Assembly: GCA_027030825.1 (NCBI GenBank)
Contig: JALVEM010000137.1
Coordinates: 1-13,155, forward strand
Length of the DNA: 13,155 nucleotides
Reading direction: 5' to 3'
From: Thiohalobacter sp.
GTDB lineage: Bacteria; Pseudomonadota; Gammaproteobacteria; Thiohalobacterales; Thiohalobacteraceae
Shown: one piece after another, positions 1-13,047 of the stretch
Position numbering within the stretch: the first letter of the stretch is position 1
How the letters are laid out: every line of letters begins with the position of its first letter
Position numbers and translations under genes: made by a program
The notes under the pieces: generated by a model
The model's database searches: none
Seen by the model: only the letters and a program-made list of their open reading frames with translations
Told to the model about the DNA's origin: nothing

Positions 1-292
1 GATTACGCCGCACACGAAGTTCGAGGCGGAGGTGTATGTGCTCTCGAAGGAGGAGGGCGGTCGCCACACGCCGTTTTTCAACGGGTATCGACCGCAGTTC
101 TATTTCCGCACGACGGACGTGACGGGTGCGGTGGATCTGCCGGAGGGCGTGGAGATGGTGATGCCTGGCGACAACGTGAAGATGACGGTGTCGCTGATAG
201 CGCCGATTGCGATGGAGGAAGGTCTGCGGTTTGCCATTCGCGAGGGTGGCCGCACCGTCGGCGCCGGCGTCGTCTCCAAGATCATCGAGTAA
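1..292 (+). CDS. tuf: Elongation factor Tu, C-terminal part (5' end outside window)
   Basis: This is the last 96 codons of EF-Tu, read from base 2 to the TAA at 290-292. EF-Tu is the cytosolic GTPase that brings aminoacyl-tRNA to the ribosome. The fragment covers the end of domain 2/3: PHTKFEAEVYVL, the GGRHTPFFNGYRPQFYFRT segment, PGDNVKM and the family-typical end REGGRTVGAGVVSKIIE. The GTPase domain lies upstream and cannot be judged. Position before tRNA-Trp and secE corresponds to the tufB locus; a second copy is expected after fusA in the str operon that begins at the other end of this window, but that is inference. Odd feature: codons are almost all G-ending (seven of eight Thr are ACG; the first eight Val are GTG) with rare CGA and ATA until about base 232, then switch to C-ending codons. 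Confidence 0.97.
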   Translation, partial: ITPHTKFEAEVYVLSKEEGGRHTPFFNGYRPQFYFRTTDVTGAVDLPEGVEMVMPGDNVKMTVSLIAPIAMEEGLRFAIREGGRTVGAGVVSKIIE

Positions 293-295
293 GGT

Positions 296-369
296 GTGAG
301 GAGCGAGGCGTGAGGAGAGAGGGGTGCTGAAGTTGTCTCCCCCTCACCCCTCGCTTCCTCACTCCTCAC
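296..369. repeat. Inverted array of degenerate heptads after tuf
   Basis: The tuf-tRNA spacer is almost entirely an imperfect inverted repeat. The left arm (296-326) reads as heptads GTGAGGA, GCGAGGC, GTGAGGA, GAGAGGG, GTG. The right arm (341-369) reads CCCTCAC, CCCTCGC, TTCCTCAC, TCCTCAC. The outer 8 bases (296-303 with 362-369) pair perfectly, then GAGG 305-308 pairs with 357-360, and the rest pairs with mismatches and a bulge around a loop near 325-340. No T-run follows, so it is not a classical intrinsic terminator; it could be a weak terminator, an RNA processing or stabilising hairpin between tuf mRNA and tRNA-Trp, or a dispersed genomic repeat. Confidence 0.75.
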
Positions 370-376
370 GAAACAT

Positions 377-452
377 AGGCCAGTAGCTCAATTGGCAGAG
401 CGGCGGTCTCCAAAACCGCAGGTTGGGGGTTCGATTCCCTCCTGGCCTGCCA
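377..452 (+). tRNA. trnW: tRNA-Trp (anticodon CCA)
   Basis: A complete 76-nt tRNA including an encoded 3' CCA (450-452). The acceptor stem AGGCCAG (377-383) pairs with CTGGCCT (442-448), with G449 as discriminator base as expected for tRNA-Trp. The anticodon stem GCGGT/ACCGC (403-407/415-419) encloses the loop CTCCAAA, with anticodon CCA at 410-412. The T loop GTTCGATTC is present. It closely resembles E. coli tRNA-Trp. No promoter is visible directly upstream, so it is probably cotranscribed with tuf and released by processing; a terminator follows 40 bases downstream. Confidence 0.98.
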
Positions 453-492
453 AATTCACGGAACGGGCAGGAAGAACACGCCGGAATTGCCG

Positions 493-542
493 AAAACCCT
501 GATTCCGCCATGGGAGTGGCGGGTGGGTTTTCTTGTCTTTTC
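493..542 (+). terminator. Intrinsic terminator of the tuf-tRNA-Trp unit
   Basis: AAAACCC (493-499) pairs with GGGTTTT (525-531), and inside it CCGCCA (505-510) pairs with TGGCGG (517-522) around the loop TGGGAG. That is 13 base pairs with a small internal loop. A T-rich tract (528-542) follows. The A-run before and T-run after the stem give the symmetric form seen in efficient intrinsic terminators. It sits between tRNA-Trp and the secE promoter. Confidence 0.75.
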
Positions 543-558
543 TGGTATGATGCCCCTC
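543..558 (+). promoter_or_regulatory. Extended -10 promoter of secE-nusG
   Basis: TGGTATGAT (543-551) is an extended -10 element: TG, one base, then TATGAT at 546-551, matching the sigma70 hexamer at 5 of 6 positions. No convincing -35 box stands 17 bases upstream, where the terminator's T-rich tail lies, as is common for extended -10 promoters. Transcription would start near 558, giving a leader of about 20 bases before the secE start codon. In E. coli secE-nusG also has its own promoter. Confidence 0.65.
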
Positions 559-578
559 CTTGGCAAAACCGGGGTTCC

Positions 579-959
579 ATGAGCAGCAAGTCCGAGGCCG
601 ATCAGACCGGCGGGCTGGATACCGTGAAACTGGGCGCGTCCATCGCGATCCTGGTGGCGGCGGTATTCGCCTTTCACTATTTCGAGGACCAGCTTCTGCT
701 GGTGCGCGTGCTTGGCGTGCTCGCAGCGGTCGGGGTCGCGACGGCCATCGCGCTGACCACGGCGGTCGGTCGCCGGGTGCTGGGATTCGTCGTCGAGACA
801 CGCAACGAGGTGCGCCGGGTCGTCTGGCCGTCGCGCCAGGAGACCCTGCACACGACGCTGCTGGTCTTCGGCATGGTGCTGGTCATCGGCATCATGCTCT
901 GGCTCGTCGACATGTTCATGCTGTGGATGGTGCAGACCCTGACAGGCCTCGGGAGCTGA
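579..959 (+). CDS. secE: Preprotein translocase subunit SecE
   Basis: SecE is the essential inner-membrane clamp of the SecYEG protein-conducting channel. The 126-residue product matches the three-helix gammaproteobacterial form (E. coli about 127). Predicted membrane segments are at roughly residues 16-35, 40-62 and 93-118. Between the second and third lies the conserved amphipathic/cytoplasmic segment with NEVRRVVWPSRQET (residues 76-89), the family hallmark. The ATG at 579 is chosen because it gives the usual short hydrophilic N-terminus and lies about 20 bases after the predicted transcription start; the frame is open further upstream but that part crosses the promoter, terminator and tRNA. 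The ribosome binding site is weak (GGGG 571-574). nusG follows 5 bases after the stop, so the two genes form one transcription unit. Confidence 0.96.
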   Translation: MSSKSEADQTGGLDTVKLGASIAILVAAVFAFHYFEDQLLLVRVLGVLAAVGVATAIALTTAVGRRVLGFVVETRNEVRRVVWPSRQETLHTTLLVFGMVLVIGIMLWLVDMFMLWMVQTLTGLGS

Positions 960-964
960 TTCGC

Positions 965-1498
965 ATGGCAAAGCGCTGGTACGTCGTACAGACCTATTCG
1001 GGATTCGAGAACCAGGTGAAGCGCTCGCTCGAGGAGCGCATCAAGCGCGCCGGCATGGAGGACAGGTTCGGCGAGATCCTGGTACCCACCGAAGAGGTGG
1101 TCGAGATGCGGGAGGGCCAGAAGCGCAAGAGCGAGCGCAAGTTCTTCCCGGGCTACGTGCTCGTGCAGATGGAGATGGACGACGACACCTGGCATCTCGT
1201 CAAGAGCGTGCCCCGCGTCCTCGGTTTCATCGGCGGCACGTCCGACCGCCCTGCGCCGATCAGCGACCGCGAGGCGGAGCAGATCCTGAACCGGATCCAG
1301 GAGGGGGCGGAGAAGCCGCGTCCCAAGGTCCTGTTCGAGGTCGGCGAGGTGGTGCGGGTCATCGACGGGCCCTTCAACGATTTCAATGGCGTGGTGGAAG
1401 AGGTCAACTACGACAAGAACCGGCTCAGGGTGGCCGTTTCCATCTTCGGCCGTTCCACCCCGGTGGAGCTCGACTTCGGTCAGGTGGAGAAGGCCTGA
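965..1498 (+). CDS. nusG: Transcription termination/antitermination factor NusG
   Basis: NusG binds RNA polymerase at the clamp, stimulates elongation, helps Rho termination and links polymerase to the ribosome through S10. At 177 residues the length is normal. The NGN domain spans about residues 1-115, with KRWYVVQTYSGFE at 3-15 and the conserved FFPGYVLVQ at 60-68. The KOW domain begins near residue 122, with VRVIDGPFNDFNGVVEEV at 130-147 and the VSIFGRSTPVEL loop at 158-169. Phe161 corresponds to the residue used by E. coli NusG to contact S10. The ATG at 965 follows a GGAG (952-955) inside the end of secE, so translation is probably coupled to secE. Its partner polymerase subunits rpoB and rpoC lie downstream in the same cluster. 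Confidence 0.98.
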   Translation: MAKRWYVVQTYSGFENQVKRSLEERIKRAGMEDRFGEILVPTEEVVEMREGQKRKSERKFFPGYVLVQMEMDDDTWHLVKSVPRVLGFIGGTSDRPAPISDREAEQILNRIQEGAEKPRPKVLFEVGEVVRVIDGPFNDFNGVVEEVNYDKNRLRVAVSIFGRSTPVELDFGQVEKA

Positions 1499-1543
1499 GG
1501 CGGTGACCGGGTTCCACTGCGCGCGTTGATTACCTGGAATCGA

Positions 1544-1577
1544 CGGGGAGCCGCAAGGCGCAAGCACCCGCAAGGAG
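1544..1577 (+). promoter_or_regulatory. Probable L1-binding translational operator before rplK
   Basis: An outer helix CGGG (1544-1547)/CCCG (1567-1570) encloses an inner hairpin GCC-GCAA-GGC (1550-1559). The internal loop is strongly asymmetric: GA on the left (1548-1549) and GCAAGCA on the right (1560-1566). The ribosome binding site AAGGAG (1572-1577) follows directly. Two short helices joined by such an asymmetric loop, just upstream of the L11-L1 genes, is the known arrangement of the mRNA site by which L1 represses its own operon by mimicking its 23S rRNA site. The structure is read by eye; binding is inferred. Confidence 0.55.
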
Positions 1578-1583
1578 AAACAC

Positions 1584-2015
1584 ATGGCAAAGAAGATCGA
1601 GGCCTACATCAAGCTGCAGGTCCCTGCAGGTGAGGCCAATCCCAGTCCGCCCGTCGGCCCGGCCCTGGGCCAGCACGGCGTGAACATCATGGAGTTCTGC
1701 AAGGCGTTCAACGCCCAGACGCAGAATCTCGAGAAGGGGATGCCGGTCCCCGTGGTGATCACGGTCTACAACGACCGCAGCTTCACCTTCGTCACCAAGA
1801 CGCCGCCGGCCTCCGTGCTGCTGAAGAAGGCCGCCGGCATCGAGAAGGGCTCCAGCACGCCCAACACCCAGAAGGTAGGCAAGGTGACGCGCGAGCAGCT
1901 CGAGGAGATTGCGAAGACCAAGGAGCCCGATCTCACCGCGGCGAATCTCGATGCCGCCGTGCGCACCATCGCAGGCACCGCCCGCAGCATGGGCATCGAC
2001 GTGGAGGGCATGTGA
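1584..2015 (+). CDS. rplK: 50S ribosomal protein L11
   Basis: L11 binds the GTPase-associated region of 23S rRNA, takes part in factor-dependent GTP hydrolysis, and is needed for RelA activation on stalled ribosomes. The product has 143 residues, the usual length. The N-terminal domain carries the proline-rich segment PSPPVGPALGQHGVNIMEFCKAFN (residues 20-43), which forms the thiostrepton pocket and contains the lysine (Lys40 counting Met) methylated by PrmA in E. coli. The C-terminal rRNA-binding domain is at about 75-143, with TPNTQKVGKVTREQ and the end GTARSMGIDVEGM. The start has a strong AAGGAG seven bases upstream. rplA follows after a single base, so the pair is translationally coupled. 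Confidence 0.98.
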   Translation: MAKKIEAYIKLQVPAGEANPSPPVGPALGQHGVNIMEFCKAFNAQTQNLEKGMPVPVVITVYNDRSFTFVTKTPPASVLLKKAAGIEKGSSTPNTQKVGKVTREQLEEIAKTKEPDLTAANLDAAVRTIAGTARSMGIDVEGM

Positions 2016-2016
2016 G

Positions 2017-2709
2017 ATGGCCAGGCTTTCCAGGCGACAGAAGATGATTCGCGAGAAGGTCGAACCCGGCAAGGTCTACGACCCGGACGAGGCCTTCTCC
2101 CTGCTCAAGGAGCTCAGCAAGGTCAAGTTCCGCGAGTCCGTCGACGTGGCGGTGAACCTCGGCGTCGATCCCCGCAAGTCGGACCAGGTGGTGCGTGGCT
2201 CCACCGTGCTGCCTCACGGTACCGGCAAGGAGGTCCGCGTGGCCGTCTTCGCCCAGGGCGAGAACGCCGAGAAGGCGAAGGCCGCCGGGGCCGACGTGGT
2301 CGGCTTCGAGGATCTCGCCGAGGAGATCAAGAAGGGCAACCTGGATTTCGACGTGGTCATCGCCACGCCCGATGCCATGCGCGTGGTCGGCCAGCTGGGC
2401 CAGATCCTGGGTCCGCGCGGGCTGATGCCCAATCCCAAGGTCGGCACCGTGACGACGGACGTCGAGGCGGCGGTGAAGAACGCCAAGGCCGGCCAGGTGC
2501 GCTACCGCACCGACAAGGCGGGCATCGTGCACGCGACCATCGGCAAGGTGGATTTCGACAATCAGGCGCTCAAGGAGAACCTGGCGGCCCTGCTCTCGGA
2601 CCTGCAGAAGGCCAAGCCGGCCTCCGCCAAGGGCACCTACATGAAGAAGGTCACGGTCTCCACCACCATGGGGCCGGGGCTGCAGATCGATCAGTCGGCG
2701 GTCGCCTGA
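2017..2709 (+). CDS. rplA: 50S ribosomal protein L1
   Basis: L1 forms the mobile L1 stalk that handles deacylated tRNA at the E site, and in E. coli it represses translation of the rplK-rplA message. The product has 230 residues, typical of the family. Recognisable parts are the N-terminus MARLSRRQKMIREKV, GTGKEVRVAVFA (68-79) and the signature region with TPDAMRVVGQLGQILGPRGL starting at residue 117 and MPNPKVGTVT ending at 146, followed by GTYMKKVTVSTTMGPG near the end. The ATG at 2017 starts one base after the rplK stop (TGA 2013-2015), with GGAGGG (2003-2008) inside rplK as ribosome binding site. The open frame continues upstream through rplK in another frame, but that extension is not L1-like. 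Confidence 0.98.
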   Translation: MARLSRRQKMIREKVEPGKVYDPDEAFSLLKELSKVKFRESVDVAVNLGVDPRKSDQVVRGSTVLPHGTGKEVRVAVFAQGENAEKAKAAGADVVGFEDLAEEIKKGNLDFDVVIATPDAMRVVGQLGQILGPRGLMPNPKVGTVTTDVEAAVKNAKAGQVRYRTDKAGIVHATIGKVDFDNQALKENLAALLSDLQKAKPASAKGTYMKKVTVSTTMGPGLQIDQSAVA

Positions 2710-2915
2710 CCGTCCGGCCGAACAGGCATTGGTGGCGTGCCCGCCCCGGGCGGGCAGCTGTCAAAGACCGCAGGTGCGGCCTCGCCGCTCAAAGGGATTC
2801 CCGCCTGCGCAGACGGTGAAGCCATGACGCAAGTCCGTGGCCACACCGTGATGCCGGCATCGCCGGTTTCATCCTGGATGCGGGAATGGGCCCGCAGTCC
2901 TGCAGGAGGTAGACG
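2710..2915 (+). promoter_or_regulatory. L10 leader: autoregulatory 5' region of rplJ-rplL
   Basis: This 206-base gene-free stretch folds richly. ATTCCCGC (2797-2804) pairs with GCGGGAAT (2880-2887), closing a domain. Inside it ACGGTG (2813-2818) pairs with CACCGT (2844-2849) and is continued by GCCATG (2821-2826)/CGTGGC (2836-2841), nearly continuous apart from a 2x2 internal loop. A second hairpin CCGGC/GCCGG lies at 2854-2866. The domain ends 16 bases before the rplJ ribosome binding site AGGAGGT (2904-2910). A separate 8-bp hairpin is at 2738-2756. Position and a long-range helix enclosing branched stems fit the L10 leader of Gammaproteobacteria, where the L10-L12 complex represses translation. 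No small ORF here looks like a protein. Confidence 0.75.
2738..2756 (+). repeat. GC-rich hairpin at the start of the L10 leader
   Basis: TGCCCGCC (2738-2745) and GGCGGGCA (2749-2756) form a perfect 8-bp stem with a 3-base loop, 28 bases after the rplA stop. No T-run follows, so it is unlikely to stop transcription fully. It may protect the rplA 3' end or separate the rplKA message from the rplJL message after processing. Confidence 0.6.
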
Positions 2916-3446
2916 ATGGCAATGAACCTGGAACAGAAGAAGGCTGTCGTTGCCGAAGTGGCGGAAGTGGCCAGCAAGGCCTATTCCGCAGTGGCCGCGG
3001 AATACCGCGGATTGACCGTGGAGGAAATGACCGCCCTGCGCAAGAACGCGCGCGAAGGGGGGGTCTATCTGCGCGTCGTCAAGAACACTTTGGCGCGGCG
3101 TGCCGTGGAAGGCACGGAGTTCGAGTGCATCCGCGACGGACTCGTCGGGCCGCTGCTGCTGGCGTTCTCCATGGAGGACCCGGGGGCGGCCGCTCGCGTG
3201 ATCAAGGACTTCGCCAAGGAGCACGAGCTGCTGCAGGTGAAGTTCGTCGCGGTCGGCGGCGAGATGCTTCCCGCCAACGACATCGAACGCCTGGCCAGCC
3301 TGCCCACGCGCGAGCAGGCACTGTCCATGCTCATGGCCGTGATGAAGGCGCCGGTCGAGAAGTTCGTCCGCACCCTCAACGAGGTGCCGGGCAAGCTGGT
3401 TCGCACGGTGGCCGCCATTCGCGACCAGAAGCAGGAAGCCGCCTGA
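2916..3446 (+). CDS. rplJ: 50S ribosomal protein L10
   Basis: L10 anchors the L12 dimers on the large subunit, forming the stalk that recruits translation factors, and in complex with L12 represses its own leader. The product has 176 residues. The N-terminal RNA-binding domain shows MNLEQKKAVVAEV, YRGLTVEEMTALR (30-42) and VVKNTLARRAVEGT (54-67). The C-terminal half ends in the long helix LPTREQALSMLMAVMKAPVEK (from residue 129) onward, which carries the L12 dimer sites. The ATG at 2916 is preferred over the in-frame ATG two codons later because AGGAGGT lies five bases upstream. rplL follows after 72 bases. Confidence 0.97.
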   Translation: MAMNLEQKKAVVAEVAEVASKAYSAVAAEYRGLTVEEMTALRKNAREGGVYLRVVKNTLARRAVEGTEFECIRDGLVGPLLLAFSMEDPGAAARVIKDFAKEHELLQVKFVAVGGEMLPANDIERLASLPTREQALSMLMAVMKAPVEKFVRTLNEVPGKLVRTVAAIRDQKQEAA

Positions 3447-3518
3447 TCACGGCAGGGCCTTCGCTTCACGTTTCATGAACAATCCGTGGTATTCACATTG
3501 ATTCAGGAGTAGATCGAC

Positions 3519-3902
3519 ATGTCCGTTTCCAAAGAAGAGATCCTTGAAGCCATCTCCAACATGACCGTGATGGAGATCGTTGACCTCATCGAGGCCATGG
3601 AAGAGAAGTTCGGCGTCTCGGCCGCGGCTGCCGTGGCCGCCGTTCCGGCCGCCGGCGCTGCCGGTGGCGAGGCCGCCGCCGCCGAGGAGAAGACCGAGTT
3701 CGACGTGGTGATGACCAGCTTCGGCTCCAACAAGGTGGCCGTGATCAAGGCCGTGCGCGCCATCACCGGCCTGGGCCTGAAGGAAGCCAAGGAGATGGTG
3801 GAGAACGTGCCCGCCACCATCAAGGAAGGCGTCAGCAAGGACGAGGCCGAAGAGATCAAGAAGCAGCTCGAAGAGGCCGGCGCAACCGTCGAGGTCAAGT
3901 AA
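3519..3902 (+). CDS. rplL: 50S ribosomal protein L7/L12
   Basis: L7/L12 is the multicopy, acidic stalk protein that contacts EF-Tu, EF-G, IF2 and release factors and stimulates their GTPase activity. The product has 127 residues. The N-terminal dimerisation domain (1-33) contains SKEEILEAISNMTVMEIVDL. A flexible Ala/Gly-rich hinge covers about 34-56. The globular C-terminal domain (59-127) has FDVVMTSFGSNKVAVIKAVR and TGLGLKEAKEMVENVP, the factor-binding face, and ends GATVEVK. AGGAG (3505-3509) is the ribosome binding site. The separate site 72 bases after rplJ allows rplL to be translated more often than rplJ, as the multimeric stoichiometry demands. The spacer 3447-3518 shows no other gene. 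Confidence 0.98.
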   Translation: MSVSKEEILEAISNMTVMEIVDLIEAMEEKFGVSAAAAVAAVPAAGAAGGEAAAAEEKTEFDVVMTSFGSNKVAVIKAVRAITGLGLKEAKEMVENVPATIKEGVSKDEAEEIKKQLEEAGATVEVK

Positions 3903-3922
3903 GCGATTGGACAAACGCAGGC

Positions 3923-3945
3923 GAGGGGGGCGCAGGCCCCCCTTC
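3923..3945 (+). terminator. rplL-rpoB attenuator hairpin
   Basis: GGGGGGC (3925-3931) pairs with GCCCCCC (3936-3942) around the tetraloop GCAG, extended by A3924-T3943 and a G3923-T3944 wobble. The downstream bases CTTCATCCC lack a proper T-run, so termination should be incomplete. In E. coli an attenuator at this same place lets about a fifth of transcripts continue into rpoBC, keeping polymerase below ribosomal protein output. Same role is inferred here. Confidence 0.75.
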
Positions 3946-3957
3946 ATCCCGAAGTTT

Positions 3958-3982
3958 CCGGCTGGTAGCGAAATGCTGCCGG
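3958..3982 (+). other. Bulged hairpin in rplL-rpoB spacer, possible RNase III site
   Basis: CCGGC (3958-3962) pairs with GCCGG (3978-3982); AGC (3967-3969) pairs with GCT (3975-3977) across a one-sided TGGT bulge, with loop GAAAT. A further small stem TTGCC (3994-3998)/GGCAA (4003-4007) follows. E. coli has an RNase III processing hairpin between the attenuator and rpoB; the analogy rests on position only. The remaining bases up to 4064 hold no gene. Confidence 0.4.
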
Positions 3983-4064
3983 CCTGTTTCCGTTTGCCGT
4001 CCGGCAAGTCACGCCACGCTACGCCCTGCGTACGTGCATTCTGGCATTGAACGAGAGGAAGACG

Positions 4065-8207
<4,143 letters not shown>

Positions 8208-8251
8208 CGACCATCGTACAGGCATAGACTCAGAGAGTCCGAGGAAACAGC

Positions 8252-12499
<4,248 letters not shown>

Positions 12500-12514
12500 T
12501 CCGCGCCTGCGACT

Positions 12515-12562
12515 GGGTATCGGGGTGTCGGCACAAGAAGTGCTTGACACCCCCTGATACCC
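12515..12562. repeat. Long bipartite hairpin after rpoC overlapping the rpsL promoter
   Basis: GGGTATC (12515-12521) pairs with GATACCC (12556-12562), and GGGGTGTC (12522-12529) with GACACCCC (12546-12553); a 2-base CT bulge (12554-12555) interrupts the right arm. GCAC (12531-12534) pairs with GTGC (12540-12543) around the loop AAGAA. This makes 19 base pairs. It starts 16 bases after the rpoC stop. No T-run follows at once, so it is more likely a 3'-end stabiliser, processing site or DNA-level palindrome than an intrinsic terminator. Its right arm contains most of the -35 box and the spacer of the promoter at 12544-12572. Confidence 0.8.
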
Positions 12563-12580
12563 CCTCTAAAATTGCGCGTC
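12544..12580 (+). promoter_or_regulatory. Sigma70-type promoter of the rpsL (str) operon
   Basis: TTGACA (12544-12549) is a perfect -35 box. After exactly 17 bases comes TAAAAT (12567-12572), matching the -10 consensus at 5 of 6 positions. The discriminator after the -10 (TGCGCGTC) is GC-rich, the feature associated with negative control by ppGpp/DksA at stable RNA and ribosomal protein promoters. The start would fall near 12579-12580, giving a leader of about 93 bases before rpsL. The control mode is inferred from the sequence class. Confidence 0.8.
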
Positions 12581-12650
12581 TTTCCGACAGGCCCTGAACC
12601 GAATCCGGGCCTGTCGTTTGTTTTGAGTCAGCGGAAAGCAAGCGTTTCCG
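12580..12650 (+). promoter_or_regulatory. Alternative pairings in the rpsL leader
   Basis: CGGAAAG (12632-12638) can pair with CTTTCCG (12580-12586) at the very start of the transcript. Its CGGAAA (12632-12637) can instead pair with TTTCCG (12645-12650) just before the ribosome binding site region. The first choice encloses, and competes for two bases with, the terminator-like hairpin; the second blocks that and forms a hairpin next to the start of rpsL. The repeat of TTTCCG on both sides of its complement is seen directly. A regulatory switch is inference. Confidence 0.4.
12585..12624 (+). terminator. Terminator-like hairpin in the rpsL leader
   Basis: CGACAGGCCC (12585-12594) pairs perfectly with GGGCCTGTCG (12607-12616), 10 base pairs with a 12-base loop. 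The tract TTTGTTTT (12617-12624) follows immediately. This is the best intrinsic-terminator candidate between rpoC and rpsL, so it may end rpoBC transcripts. Since it lies downstream of the strong promoter at 12544-12572, it would also act on transcripts started there, as an attenuator. Confidence 0.65.
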
Positions 12651-12672
12651 TACAAGGACCGGGACGGATTAT

Positions 12673-13047
12673 ATGGCAACAATCAATCAGTTAGTCCGCA
12701 AGCCTCGCAAGCGCAAGCCCGAGAAGAGCAACGTGCCTGCGCTCGAGGCCTGTCCTCAGAAGCGTGGTGTCTGCACGCGTGTCTACACCACCACGCCGAA
12801 GAAGCCGAACTCGGCGCTGCGCAAGGTGGCGCGCGTGCGCCTGACCAACGGCTACGAGGTGACCAGTTACATCGGTGGCGAGGGGCACAACCTGCAGGAA
12901 CACTCGGTGGTGCTGATTCGCGGCGGTCGCGTGAAGGACCTGCCCGGCGTGCGCTATCACGTGGTGCGCGGCACCCTGGACGCCTCCGGTGTCGAAGGGC
13001 GGCGCCAGGGCCGTTCCAAGTACGGCACCAAACGCCCCAAGTCCTGA
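12673..13047 (+). CDS. rpsL: 30S ribosomal protein S12
   Basis: S12 sits at the decoding centre and affects translational accuracy. The product has 124 residues and is nearly identical to the family: MATINQLVRKPRKRKPEKSN, EACPQKRGVCTRVYTTTPKK (25-44), LTNGYEVTSYIGGEGHNLQE (57-76) and GGRVKDLPGVRYHVVRG. Lys43 and Lys88, the residues whose change gives streptomycin resistance, are both present, so a sensitive genotype is expected. Asp89, the residue modified by RimO in E. coli, is present. The ribosome binding site is poor: AAGGA (12654-12658) is 14 bases from the ATG, and GGGACGGA (12661-12668) is closer but weaker. The first codons are unusually AT-rich for this genome, including ACA and TTA, which keeps the start region unpaired. 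It opens the str operon with rpsG. Confidence 0.98.
   Translation: MATINQLVRKPRKRKPEKSNVPALEACPQKRGVCTRVYTTTPKKPNSALRKVARVRLTNGYEVTSYIGGEGHNLQEHSVVLIRGGRVKDLPGVRYHVVRGTLDASGVEGRRQGRSKYGTKRPKS

Noticed and set aside
423..578. Extension of the secE frame upstream of 579
   Set aside because: It runs through the tRNA, terminator and promoter, and SecE proteins do not have such an N-terminus.
1499..1583. Possible separate promoter before rplK
   Set aside because: TTGATT at 1526-1531 resembles a -35 box, but no acceptable -10 lies at 16-18 bases; the spacer is better explained by the L1 operator.
2737..2925. Small + strand open frame in the rplA-rplJ spacer
   Set aside because: It needs an alternative start, lacks a ribosome binding site, runs through the structured L10 leader into rplJ in the wrong frame and has no protein-like features.
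4047..4064. TTG start for rpoB six codons upstream
   Set aside because: No ribosome binding site before it; the ATG at 4065 has AGAGGAAG and gives the family N-terminus.
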